Source: Corallococcus carmarthensis (lineage in GTDB: Bacteria; Myxococcota; Myxococcia; Myxococcales; Myxococcaceae). Taken from it: DNA of 49,027 nucleotides. The notes beneath the pieces are model-generated. The model was not told the DNA's origin and ran no database searches. It saw only the letters and a program-made list of their open reading frames with translations. How positions within the stretch are numbered: the stretch's first letter is position 1; each line of letters opens with the position of its first letter. Position numbers and translations under genes: made by a program. The stretch is from the NCBI RefSeq assembly GCF_003611695.1, contig NZ_RAWE01000055.1, positions 1 to 49,027 on the forward strand, written 5' to 3'. This document shows positions 39,973 through 48,172 of the stretch, piece after piece.

Positions 39973-41256
39973 TCAGAGCACCTTGCGCGAGGGCATGATG
40001 GCGTTGGCGGACAGCAGGCCCGCCGCCAGCGCCACCGCGACCATCAGCATGGAGAAGGCCGTGTCCACGCCGGCCACCACGTCGCGCTCCAGCAGTGACG
40101 CGAGGCTGCGGAAGCCCACGCTGCCGGGGACGAGCAGCATCAGCCCCGGCACCACGGTGGTGACGGCGGGCCGGTTGCGCAGCCGCGCCAGCGCGTTGCT
40201 CCCGATGCCCAGCAGCAGCGCGCCCGCGAAGGCGCCCAGCTGAGGCCCCAGCAGCAGCGCTCCCAACCGCGCGCCCATGAACGCGGCGGCGCCGGCCAGG
40301 GCAATCCATCCCCAGTCGCGCGGCCGGGCGCGGAAGAGCACCGCGATGGCGAAGCCCGCCACCACCAGCGCGACGACCGCGGTGCCCGGGGGCAGCACCG
40401 CGGGCAGGGGCGGCGTGGGCACGGGAGGCAGCACCGTGGCCACGCGGCTGCCCAGGGCCGCGCCGAAGCCCAGCTGGAGGAACACCAGCGCGGCGTGGGT
40501 GAGGCGCGACGTTCCGGAGATGAGGTTGCGCGTGGCCACCTCGTTGACGGCGATGGTGAGCGTGAGTCCGGGCAGCAGGACGATGAGGCCCGCGAGCGTG
40601 GCCACCTCGCCGTGCAGCGGGCCGAAGAAGTGGGCCGCGATCCCCGCGAACGCGGCGGACAGCACGGCCGCCACGGGCTCCAGCACCCGGGCGGTGGTGG
40701 GCTGCTTGCGTGTCAGGAGGTCCAGCGCGCCAATGGCCAGGCTGCTGAAGCCCGCGACGCCCATCTCCTTCCAGCCGCCGCCGAACAGCAGCGCCGCCGA
40801 GGCTCCCGCGAGCATCCAGCAGAGCAGCTGCAGGGCGGGGCCGTAGCGCGGCGGCCGGGCGAGGAGGGTCTCCACGCGGGTGGCGCCCTCGGTGGGAGTG
40901 AGGCGTCCCTGGATGACGTCGTCCGCGAGCATGTCCAGGAGGATGAGGCGCTCCAGGTCGAAGTCGCCGGGCTCCACGCGGATGAGGCTGGTGCGCAGGT
41001 CTTCCGGCGGGCCGAAGGACGCGAAGATGGAGGTGGGCGTGGAGAAGAAGCGGGCCTCCAGGCCCAGCCGCTCGCTCACCCGCTGCATCAGGCCCTCCAG
41101 GCGGTGGGCGGGCGTGCCGTGGCGGTGCAGGGCGTGGCCCAGGCGCAGCACGAAGGCCACCGCGGGACCGGGCGGTGGGGGCGCGAGCGCGGCGGCGAAC
41201 TCGGGCGGGGCTTCAGCGGTTTCGGAGGAGAGCGTGGACACGGCGGGCGCGCACAT
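39973..41256 (-). CDS. Threonine/serine exporter (ThrE family)
   Basis: A 427-residue membrane protein that combines the ThrE (DUF1212) and ThrE_2-type halves. The N-terminal part (about 30-170) is soluble and has FVLRLGHALHRHGTPAHRLE and a substrate-linked segment RVEPGDFDLERLILLDML. From about 155 there are some ten hydrophobic helices, with TIAVNEVATRNLISGTSRL as the characteristic family segment. It exports threonine and serine using the proton-motive force in characterised relatives; here the substrate is assumed. The start at 41256 gives MCAPAVSTL; an internal start is possible. It is divergent from the pseudouridine synthase gene. Confidence 0.88.
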   Translation of the reverse strand: MCAPAVSTLSSETAEAPPEFAAALAPPPPGPAVAFVLRLGHALHRHGTPAHRLEGLMQRVSERLGLEARFFSTPTSIFASFGPPEDLRTSLIRVEPGDFDLERLILLDMLADDVIQGRLTPTEGATRVETLLARPPRYGPALQLLCWMLAGASAALLFGGGWKEMGVAGFSSLAIGALDLLTRKQPTTARVLEPVAAVLSAAFAGIAAHFFGPLHGEVATLAGLIVLLPGLTLTIAVNEVATRNLISGTSRLTHAALVFLQLGFGAALGSRVATVLPPVPTPPLPAVLPPGTAVVALVVAGFAIAVLFRARPRDWGWIALAGAAAFMGARLGALLLGPQLGAFAGALLLGIGSNALARLRNRPAVTTVVPGLMLLVPGSVGFRSLASLLERDVVAGVDTAFSMLMVAVALAAGLLSANAIMPSRKVL

Positions 41257-41391
41257 GCGCAGAGCCGCCCGGGGGAGTCAAACAGCGTGGAACCCCCCTG
41301 CAAGCCTTCCTGCTCGCTCCAATGTGCGTGGTGCTCAAGGAATCCCTTGTCGTGACGCATCTGATACAGCGGGTGGAACACGGGAGGACGC

Positions 41392-42207
41392 ATGGCGCGC
41401 AAGCAACGGACGCCGCGATGGCTGGAGGCCGCGAGGCGCAGGGGACCGGAGGCCCCGGTGGGCCCGGGCGCGGACTGGCTGGCGCGAGCGCTGGGCCGGG
41501 CCGGCGTGCTGCCCCGGGCTGAAGCCGAGCAGGCGATCCGCGACGGCCGCGTGGAGGTGGATGGCCGCGTGGAGCATGAGCCCTTCGCGCCAGTGGGGGA
41601 GGGGACGCGGGTGCGCGTGGACGGCGTGGAGCACGCGCTGACGCGCCAGGCGCGGGGGCTGATGTTCCACAAGCCCGCGGGACCGGTGGTGCACGGCTCG
41701 GATCCGGAGGGCGTGGGCACCGTCTTCGAAAGGCTGCGCGCGGTGCTGCCGCCAGAGCTTCAGGGCTTCGAGTGGTACGCGGTGGGCCGGTTGGACCGGG
41801 ACACCACGGGGCTGCTGCTCTTCACCAACGACGAACGGCTGGTGCGGCACGCGACGGCGCCGGAGACGCACCTGCCCAAGCGGTACGTGGCGCGCGTGGA
41901 GGGACAGCCCACGGAAGCCGAGCTGGCGCGGCTGCGAGAGGGATTGACCTTGGAGGACGGCCCCACGCGTCCCGCGGAGGCGGTGCTCCGCGCGCCCGAC
42001 GTGGTGGAGCTCACCCTCACCGAGGGGCGGCACCACCAGGTGAAGCGGATGCTCGAGGCGGTGGGGCACCCGGTGCTCACGCTGCACCGTGAAGCGGTGG
42101 GGCGGGTGGTGCTGGACGTGGCGGAGGGGGCCTTCCGCGAGCTGACGGAGGCGGAGGTGTCGGGCGGGCTGGGATTCACCGCGACGGACGTGGACCTGAC
42201 GGACTAG
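41392..42207 (+). CDS. RsuA/RluB/RluE family rRNA pseudouridine synthase
   Basis: A 271-residue enzyme that isomerises uridine to pseudouridine in ribosomal RNA. Residues about 25-80 form an S4 RNA-binding domain (LARALGRAGVLPRAEAEQAI, VEVDGRV). The catalytic Asp is in AVGRLDRDTTGLLLFTND at about residue 134, preceded by MFHKPAGPVVHGSD, and the C-terminal segment EGRHHQVKRMLEAVGHPVLT is typical of the RsuA branch. GGAGG at 41383-41387 sits 4 nt before the ATG. Its TAG stop overlaps the TAG stop of the convergent kinase gene in one CTAG. Confidence 0.92.
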   Translation: MARKQRTPRWLEAARRRGPEAPVGPGADWLARALGRAGVLPRAEAEQAIRDGRVEVDGRVEHEPFAPVGEGTRVRVDGVEHALTRQARGLMFHKPAGPVVHGSDPEGVGTVFERLRAVLPPELQGFEWYAVGRLDRDTTGLLLFTNDERLVRHATAPETHLPKRYVARVEGQPTEAELARLREGLTLEDGPTRPAEAVLRAPDVVELTLTEGRHHQVKRMLEAVGHPVLTLHREAVGRVVLDVAEGAFRELTEAEVSGGLGFTATDVDLTD

Positions 42208-44249
42208 CGGCCGAGGTTCTTGAGCATCTCCCGCGCCTTCGCGGGGTTCGCCATGTTCCTGGGGGACATCAGCAGGTACCGGTCGTGGGCGCGCCTGGCC
42301 TTGGCCTTGTTGCCGGTCAGGGTGTAGGCGGTCTCCAATCCCAGCCAGGCTCGCCGGATGTTGGACTGGCGATGGGTGACGTCCTCCAGGAGCTTCACGG
42401 CCTGCTTGTGGTCGGCCGGGGTGCCGGGCATGAGCTGGATGAGCGTCAGGCCCAGCTCGAGCTTGGCGTCGAGCGAGCCCGGCTTCATGGCCAGCGCGTT
42501 CCGGAACGTGGCCGCCGCCTCCGGGAACTTCTCGTCCCGGAAGGCCGTGCGGCCGACGTCCATCATGTCGGCGAAGGTCTCCGGCTTCGCCACCCGGCCC
42601 GATGCCGACGAGAGGGCATTCGCGTCGTCCAGGATCTGCACCACCTTCGCGCGGCTGGGGTGCGTGGCGGGGGCGTACTCCAGGAAGCGTTGGTAGTGCG
42701 TCACGCTGGTGCGGCTGTCATTGAGGCGCGCGTACAGCATCCCAAGCAGGAGATGGCATTCCCCTTCCTGGGGGAACCGCGTCGAGCACTGATGCGCCAG
42801 GTCCACGGCCTCGCGGAGCTCTCCCCGCTGCACCCGCGCGTGGATGCGGTCCTGATAGTCGGCCAGGGACAGGGCGGACGCCGGGAGCGGTTCCACGGTC
42901 AGGGGTGCGTTGCCTGTTGCCTGGGGGCTCGGTGCGGCAATCGCAGTGGGGCTCCGCGCATCGTCGGAGAGGGATTGAACCGCGGTGGGCGGACGCTCGA
43001 TGGGACGCGGCGCTCCAAGGGGCTCGGGAGGCACATCGGTGGAGGTGAGGAGCCAGAGACAGCTGGCCCCGATGGCCAGGCCCGTGGTGCTCAATCCGAG
43101 CGCCCATTTCCTCAATGATGTCGCGGGCGCGAGCGCGGCCGGGGCTTCGTCCTCCACGCTCTCCATGTCGGATTCGGGGAGGGGGATCCTCCCTGTATGG
43201 AGCAAGGGCCTGGGACGCGGGGGCTTCTTCGCGAGTGCCGGCTCCTGCTCGCGCCAGGACTTCAGCTCCTCCTTGAAAGACGCCGGGACGGACAGCTCGC
43301 GGCCCTGAGCCAGCAGGTCCTCCCGGAACAGCATCCGCAGCAGATGGGCGGCGCTCAGCGAGGACGCTCGTGGATGGTTCGCGTACAGGAATCCTGAGAG
43401 CGCCTCCGCGAAGGCATGACTGGATTCGAAACGCTGGGACTGCTCCGGATGCAGGGCCTTGAGGACGATGCGGTTGAGCGCCTCCGGCAGGTCCGGCCGA
43501 GACTCGCTCAGCGACGGAAACTCACCGCGCGCCACGCGCATCATCACGACCTGCGGAGGCCCCTCCACGGGCAGCTTGCCGCAGAGCAGCTCGTACAACA
43601 CGACGCTGGTGGCCCAGACGTCCGTGCGCGCATCCACCTCTTCTCCACGCGCTTGCTCCGGAGAGAAGAAGAGGTACTTGCCCTTCACCACCCCGGGCTC
43701 TGTCTTGATGTCGCGGATGAGCTGCGCCTTCGCGATGCCGAAGTCGACGATCTTGACCTGGCCCTCGTAGCCCAGCAGCACGTTGTCCGGGGAGATGTCC
43801 CTGTGCACGATGCCCAGCGGTTGGCCGCTGCTGTCCGTCCGCGTGTGCGCGTAGTGCAGCCCCCGGCACATCTCGATGGCGATGAAGACCGCGATGGGAA
43901 TGGGCAGCGCGCTCATGCCGCTCTTCATCGCGCGCTTGAGGGCGTGGTGGAGGGGCTGGCCGTCCACGAACTCCATGGCCAGGAAGTACTCACCCTCCAC
44001 CCGGCCAAAGTCGAAGACCTGCGCCACGTTGCCATGGGACAGCGTGGCGGAGATGCGTGCCTCGCTTATGAACATGGAGATGAACGCTTCGTCGTTGGCG
44101 TACTCGGGCAGGACCTTCTTGATGAGCACGGGTTTGGTGACGCCCGCGTCGCCTACCAGCTGGGCGCGCCACGTCTCCGCCATGCCGCCCCGGCCCAGCC
44201 AGGACACCAGCTCATACCGCCCGAAGGTGTCACCTGCCTGGAGTGCCAT
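42204..44249 (-). CDS. Ser/Thr protein kinase with TPR-like periplasmic domain (array member 1)
   Basis: A 681-residue Hanks-type kinase. It has a glycine loop LGRGGMAETW (18-27), Lys44 in VLIKKVLPEY, catalytic loop IVHRDISPDNVL with Asp151 and Asn156, DFG at 169-171, and SPEQARGE in place of the APE motif. A single transmembrane helix is at about 385-407 (WALGLSTTGLAIGASCLWLL). The C-terminal part is a Pro-rich linker followed by TPR-like repeats (PQEGECHLLLGMLYARLNDS, SVTHYQRFLEYAPATHPSR, and a longer repeat AATFRNALAMKPGSLDAKLE) outside the cytoplasmic membrane. All catalytic residues are present. It is the last of four paralogous genes on this strand and has the longest TPR region. Confidence 0.93.
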   Translation of the reverse strand: MALQAGDTFGRYELVSWLGRGGMAETWRAQLVGDAGVTKPVLIKKVLPEYANDEAFISMFISEARISATLSHGNVAQVFDFGRVEGEYFLAMEFVDGQPLHHALKRAMKSGMSALPIPIAVFIAIEMCRGLHYAHTRTDSSGQPLGIVHRDISPDNVLLGYEGQVKIVDFGIAKAQLIRDIKTEPGVVKGKYLFFSPEQARGEEVDARTDVWATSVVLYELLCGKLPVEGPPQVVMMRVARGEFPSLSESRPDLPEALNRIVLKALHPEQSQRFESSHAFAEALSGFLYANHPRASSLSAAHLLRMLFREDLLAQGRELSVPASFKEELKSWREQEPALAKKPPRPRPLLHTGRIPLPESDMESVEDEAPAALAPATSLRKWALGLSTTGLAIGASCLWLLTSTDVPPEPLGAPRPIERPPTAVQSLSDDARSPTAIAAPSPQATGNAPLTVEPLPASALSLADYQDRIHARVQRGELREAVDLAHQCSTRFPQEGECHLLLGMLYARLNDSRTSVTHYQRFLEYAPATHPSRAKVVQILDDANALSSASGRVAKPETFADMMDVGRTAFRDEKFPEAAATFRNALAMKPGSLDAKLELGLTLIQLMPGTPADHKQAVKLLEDVTHRQSNIRRAWLGLETAYTLTGNKAKARRAHDRYLLMSPRNMANPAKAREMLKNLGR

Positions 44250-44315
44250 GGGTTGTGGGGCCTGAGTCTCGATTTGCCTGGTGCGTGACGGAGCGTCCCT
44301 GGGGGGAAGACAAGT

Positions 44316-46004
44316 CTAGGGAGGTGGATTGTTCATGGGCATTTTAGTCAAGGCATGGAGGACGAGATCCCTCTTGGGATAGCCTTCAGGCGTGAGGGTC
44401 AGAAATATCTTGTAGTGCTGTTCGCTTTCCTTGAACTCCTTGCGCCTGGCATGGACAATGCCAAGCATGAGATGACACTCGGGGACCTTGGGGACCCTGG
44501 CCTCGCAGTCCTTTGCCAGCCTGAAGGCCCCGTCGAGATCTCCCTCTCTGCTGCGCCTCAGGACCTCTGTCTGAATGGCTTTGATTGAGTCGTGAATAGA
44601 TATGGCACTTGTTCTCGAGCCAATGAACTCGTCGGCGGGCGCATCGGTAGGCGCGTCGGTGGGCGCACTGGCGACTTCCTTCTTGTCCTCGGGTGGCACG
44701 ACGGGCGCAGGAGGGCGCGTCTCGACAGTCACGGGAGCGCGAATGGGCGTGGGAGGTGGAGCCGCCGACACGGGTGTGGCCGACTGCGTATCCATCAGCA
44801 GCCACAGGCTCGCACCCACGACCATCAGTCCTCCCGCGCTCAACCCGTAGAGCAGCGGGCGTGAGGTTTCAGAAGACGCCACGATGGACCGAGGTTGGGT
44901 CGTCTCCGTTGTCTCCGTGACTGGCGGGGTGACCGCCCGGATTCGCCGCGTCTGCCGCTGGGTGACGGGAACCGGCGTCACCGGTTCCTCTGGCGCGGCC
45001 TGCGCGCGCCAGGCCTTCAGTTCCTCCAGGAAGGAGCCCGGGACGGACAGCTCACGCCCCTCTTGCGCCAGGTCGCCCCGGAACAGCACGCGCAGCAGGT
45101 GCGCGATGGTCATGGAGGAGAAGCGCGGGAAGTTCGAATACAGGAACCCCGCCAGCGCATCCCCGAAGGCGTGACTGGACTCGAAGCGCTGCTCACGGTC
45201 CGGAGTCAGCGCTTTCATCACGATGTCATTCAATTCCTTCGGGAGGTCCGGCCGGAGCACGCTCGGAGCGGGAATCTCCCCCCGGCCCACGCGCATCATC
45301 ACCATGTGCGGCGGCCCCTCCACGGGCAGCTTTCCGCAGAGCAGCTCATACAGCACGACGCCGGTGGCCCAGACATCCGTTCGTGCATCCACGTCTTCCC
45401 CGCGCGCCTGCTCTGGAGAGAAGAAGAGGTACTTGCCCTTCACCACGCCTGGCGCCGTCTTGAAGCCCCGGATGAGCTGCGCCTTGGCGATGCCGAAGTC
45501 GACGATCTTGATCTGCCCTTCGTAGCCCAGCAGCACGTTGTCCGGAGAGATGTCGCGGTGGACGATGCCCAGCTGTCTGCCACTGCTGTCCGTGCGCGTG
45601 TGCGCGTAGTGCAAGCCCCGGCACATCTCCATCGCGATGAAGACCGCGATCGGAATGGGCAGCGCCCCCAGGTCGCTCTTCATCGCGCGCTTGAGGACGC
45701 GGTGGAGCGGCTGGCCGTCCACGAACTCCATGGCCAGGAAGTACTCACCGTCCACGCGGCCGAAGTCGAAGACCTGTGCGACGTTTCCATGGGACAGCGT
45801 GGCGGAGATGCGCGCCTCGCTGATGAACATGGAGATGAAGGCCTCGTCGTTGGCGTACTCCGGGAGGACCTTCTTGATGAGGACTGGCTTGGTGACGCCG
45901 GCATCCCCTACCAACTGGGCGCGCCACGTCTCCGCCATGCCGCCCCGGCCCAGCCAGGACACCAACTCATACCGCCCGAAGACGTCGCCCGCTTGCAGTG
46001 CCAT
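44316..46004 (-). CDS. Ser/Thr protein kinase (array member 2)
   Basis: A 562-residue paralogue of the neighbouring kinases. The kinase domain is nearly identical to member 1: LGRGGMAETWRAQLVGD, VLIKKVLPEYANDEAF, GIVHRDISPDNVLLGYEGQI and KIVDFGIAKAQLIRGFKT. A transmembrane helix lies near residue 385 (LLYGLSAGGLMVVGASLWLL), followed by a short linker and one TPR-like unit (PKVPECHLMLGIVHARRKEF, SEQHYKIFLTLTPEGYPKRD). The external domain is much shorter than in member 1, so the copies differ mainly in the sensing part. 66 nt separate it from member 1 downstream and 102 nt from member 3 upstream, with no strong terminator seen. Confidence 0.93.
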   Translation of the reverse strand: MALQAGDVFGRYELVSWLGRGGMAETWRAQLVGDAGVTKPVLIKKVLPEYANDEAFISMFISEARISATLSHGNVAQVFDFGRVDGEYFLAMEFVDGQPLHRVLKRAMKSDLGALPIPIAVFIAMEMCRGLHYAHTRTDSSGRQLGIVHRDISPDNVLLGYEGQIKIVDFGIAKAQLIRGFKTAPGVVKGKYLFFSPEQARGEDVDARTDVWATGVVLYELLCGKLPVEGPPHMVMMRVGRGEIPAPSVLRPDLPKELNDIVMKALTPDREQRFESSHAFGDALAGFLYSNFPRFSSMTIAHLLRVLFRGDLAQEGRELSVPGSFLEELKAWRAQAAPEEPVTPVPVTQRQTRRIRAVTPPVTETTETTQPRSIVASSETSRPLLYGLSAGGLMVVGASLWLLMDTQSATPVSAAPPPTPIRAPVTVETRPPAPVVPPEDKKEVASAPTDAPTDAPADEFIGSRTSAISIHDSIKAIQTEVLRRSREGDLDGAFRLAKDCEARVPKVPECHLMLGIVHARRKEFKESEQHYKIFLTLTPEGYPKRDLVLHALTKMPMNNPPP

Positions 46005-46106
46005 GGGGCGGACATCCTAAGCCCAGATTCCAGGGATGGCCGAATAGAGGCTGTCTTTCTCCTGCCTGGCTGCCTGGGATGTCAGCGAGTGGAAACCACT
46101 GACTGC

Positions 46107-48002
46107 TCAATTCGCCGCGCCGGCCTTCGCCAGCATTTCAATGACGCGCGCCCGGCGGGGATGGTCCTCGGGTGCGAGCGCCAAGAACATCTCGTAGTGC
46201 TGCGTGCTCTCACGCGGATGGTTGAGCTTCGCGTGGACGTCGCCGAGCATGAGGTGACATTCCGGCACGCGCGGATTGTTCTTCGCGCAGTCATTGGCCA
46301 CTTCCAGCGCCGCGTCGTAGTCCTTGCTCTGGAGCAGGCCGGAGACCTTCTGCTGGACCTCCTGCTGCTTCGTCTTCACGAGCGAGCTGACCTTCTGCGC
46401 CACCTCCTGCCGCTTGGAGTCGAGCATCCCGAAGACGCCCTTCTTGGGCGCGGGGGCACTCTCCTCAACGACGGGAGGCGGTTGCTGGACGGCGCTGGCC
46501 ACGACGACGGTGGGCGGCGCGGGTTCCTCGACGACTGGCTCCGGATTCGCGGACTGGACCCGCTGGGTGGCGCGGACGGGCCTGGCGGAAATCTTCCGGG
46601 TGGAATGCGCGGGCCGCGTGGCTTCTGGCTCCGCGGGACTTTCAGCTGGAACCTCCGCCACGGCCTCCGGCTCCTTCACGGGGCTCGGCGCAGGCGGTGG
46701 TTCAGCCTCGACCTTCGGGGCGGGGGCTTCGACCGCGACCGCCTGCGGAACGGGCGCGGGCTGCGCGACGGGCTCTGGTGAACGCGAACCCACGAAGAGC
46801 CAGAGGCAGGCTCCCGCCACGGCCAGGCCTCCGGCCGCGCCTGCTCCGTAGATCACCTTGCGGGAACGACCCGTCGGAATCGTGGGCGCGTCGGACTGGG
46901 TCGTCTCGTCGGTGGGCGGCGGCTTCGCGACGGCGCGCACCATTCGCCGCGTTTGGACCTGCTGCGGCGGTGGGGCACCCAGGAGCTTCGCGAGCGCCGG
47001 CTCGCCCCACTTCTTCGCCTCGTCGAGGAAGGCCTCGGGCACGGACAGCTCGCGGCCCTCGTTCGTCAGGTCCGCACGGAACAGCAGCCGCAACAGGTTC
47101 GCGAGGCTCAACGAAGAGAAGCGCGGGTAGTGGGCATGGAGGAACTCCGCCAACGCATCCCCGAAGGCATGACTGGATTCGAAGCGCTGCTCCTGGTCCG
47201 GAGCCAACGCCTTCATCACCAGGTCGTTCAACTCCTTCGGCAGGCCCGGCCGGAGTGTCGTGGGTGCGGGGATCTGTCCGTGGGCGATCTTCATCATCAC
47301 CGTCTGGGGCGGCCCCTCCACCGGAAGCTTCGCGCACAGCAATGAGTACAGCACGATGCCGGTGGCCCAGACGTCCGTGCGCGCATCCACCTCTTCTCCG
47401 CGCGCCTGTTCCGGAGAGAAGAAGAGGTACTTGCCCTTCACCACGCCGGGTTCCGTCTTGAAGCCCCGGAGCAGCTGCGCCTTCGCGATGCCGAAGTCGA
47501 CGATCTTGACCTGACCCTCGTAGCTGACGAGCACGTTGTCCGGAGAGATGTCCCGGTGGACGATGCCCAGGGACTTCCCGCTGCCATCCGTGCGCGTGTG
47601 CGCATAGTGCAGCCCCCGGCACATCTCCATCGCGATGAAGATTGCGGCCGGAATGGGCAGTGCGCCCAGGCCTGCCTTCAGCGCGCGCTTGAGCACCTTG
47701 TCGAGCGGCCTACCGTCGACGAACTCCATGGCGAGGAAGTACTCGTCCGCCACCTGTCCGAAGTCGAAGACCTGCGCGACATTGCCATGGGACAGCGTGG
47801 CGGAGATGCGTGCCTCGCTGATGAACATGGAGATGAAGGCTTCGTCGTCCGCGTACTCCGGCAGGACCTTCTTGATGAGCACGGACTTGGTGACGCCCGC
47901 GGCCCCCATCAGCTGGGCGCGCCAGGTTTCCGCCATCCCGCCCCGGCCCAGCCAGGACACCAACTCATACCGCCCGAAAGTGTCGCCAGCCTGGAGTTCC
48001 AT
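46107..48002 (-). CDS. Ser/Thr protein kinase (array member 3)
   Basis: A 631-residue paralogue with the same active kinase domain (LGRGGMAETWRAQLMGA, VLIKKVLPEYADDEAF, IVHRDISPDNVLVSYEGQVK, VDFGIAKAQLLRGFKTEPG). The transmembrane helix is near residue 380 (VIYGAGAAGGLAVAGACLWL). The external part has a long Pro/Ala/Glu/Val-rich linker (APKVEAEPPPAPSPVKEPEA) and a Gln/Lys-rich helical stretch, then the shared TPR-like unit PRVPECHLMLGDVHAKLNHP, STQHYEMFLALAPEDHPRRA. The 170-bp region upstream contains a perfect 25-bp palindrome at 48101-48125. Confidence 0.93.
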   Translation of the reverse strand: MELQAGDTFGRYELVSWLGRGGMAETWRAQLMGAAGVTKSVLIKKVLPEYADDEAFISMFISEARISATLSHGNVAQVFDFGQVADEYFLAMEFVDGRPLDKVLKRALKAGLGALPIPAAIFIAMEMCRGLHYAHTRTDGSGKSLGIVHRDISPDNVLVSYEGQVKIVDFGIAKAQLLRGFKTEPGVVKGKYLFFSPEQARGEEVDARTDVWATGIVLYSLLCAKLPVEGPPQTVMMKIAHGQIPAPTTLRPGLPKELNDLVMKALAPDQEQRFESSHAFGDALAEFLHAHYPRFSSLSLANLLRLLFRADLTNEGRELSVPEAFLDEAKKWGEPALAKLLGAPPPQQVQTRRMVRAVAKPPPTDETTQSDAPTIPTGRSRKVIYGAGAAGGLAVAGACLWLFVGSRSPEPVAQPAPVPQAVAVEAPAPKVEAEPPPAPSPVKEPEAVAEVPAESPAEPEATRPAHSTRKISARPVRATQRVQSANPEPVVEEPAPPTVVVASAVQQPPPVVEESAPAPKKGVFGMLDSKRQEVAQKVSSLVKTKQQEVQQKVSGLLQSKDYDAALEVANDCAKNNPRVPECHLMLGDVHAKLNHPRESTQHYEMFLALAPEDHPRRARVIEMLAKAGAAN

Positions 48003-48100
48003 GGGGCGCGCATCCTAGTCGGAACGCGGAAAACGCCGAATGACGGCTCCCTGTCCGCCGGGCTCACGAGAGGCTCTCCCCGTCGGCGGCGCACCGCGCG

Positions 48101-48125
48101 AACCTGTCCGACAGTCGGACAGGTT
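48101..48125. repeat. Perfect 25-bp palindrome in intergenic DNA
   Basis: AACCTGTCCGAC at 48101-48112 is the exact inverted repeat of 48114-48125 around one base. It lies 48 nt beyond the stop of the gene at 48173 and 99 nt before the start of kinase 3. A degenerate copy is at 27192-27214. It could be a rho-independent terminator without T-tract, a protein-binding site or a dispersed repeat. Confidence 0.6.
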
Positions 48126-48172
48126 TGGCGGACCGCGTCGGGCGGGAGGGGGACCGCGCGAAGGTCCGAGCA

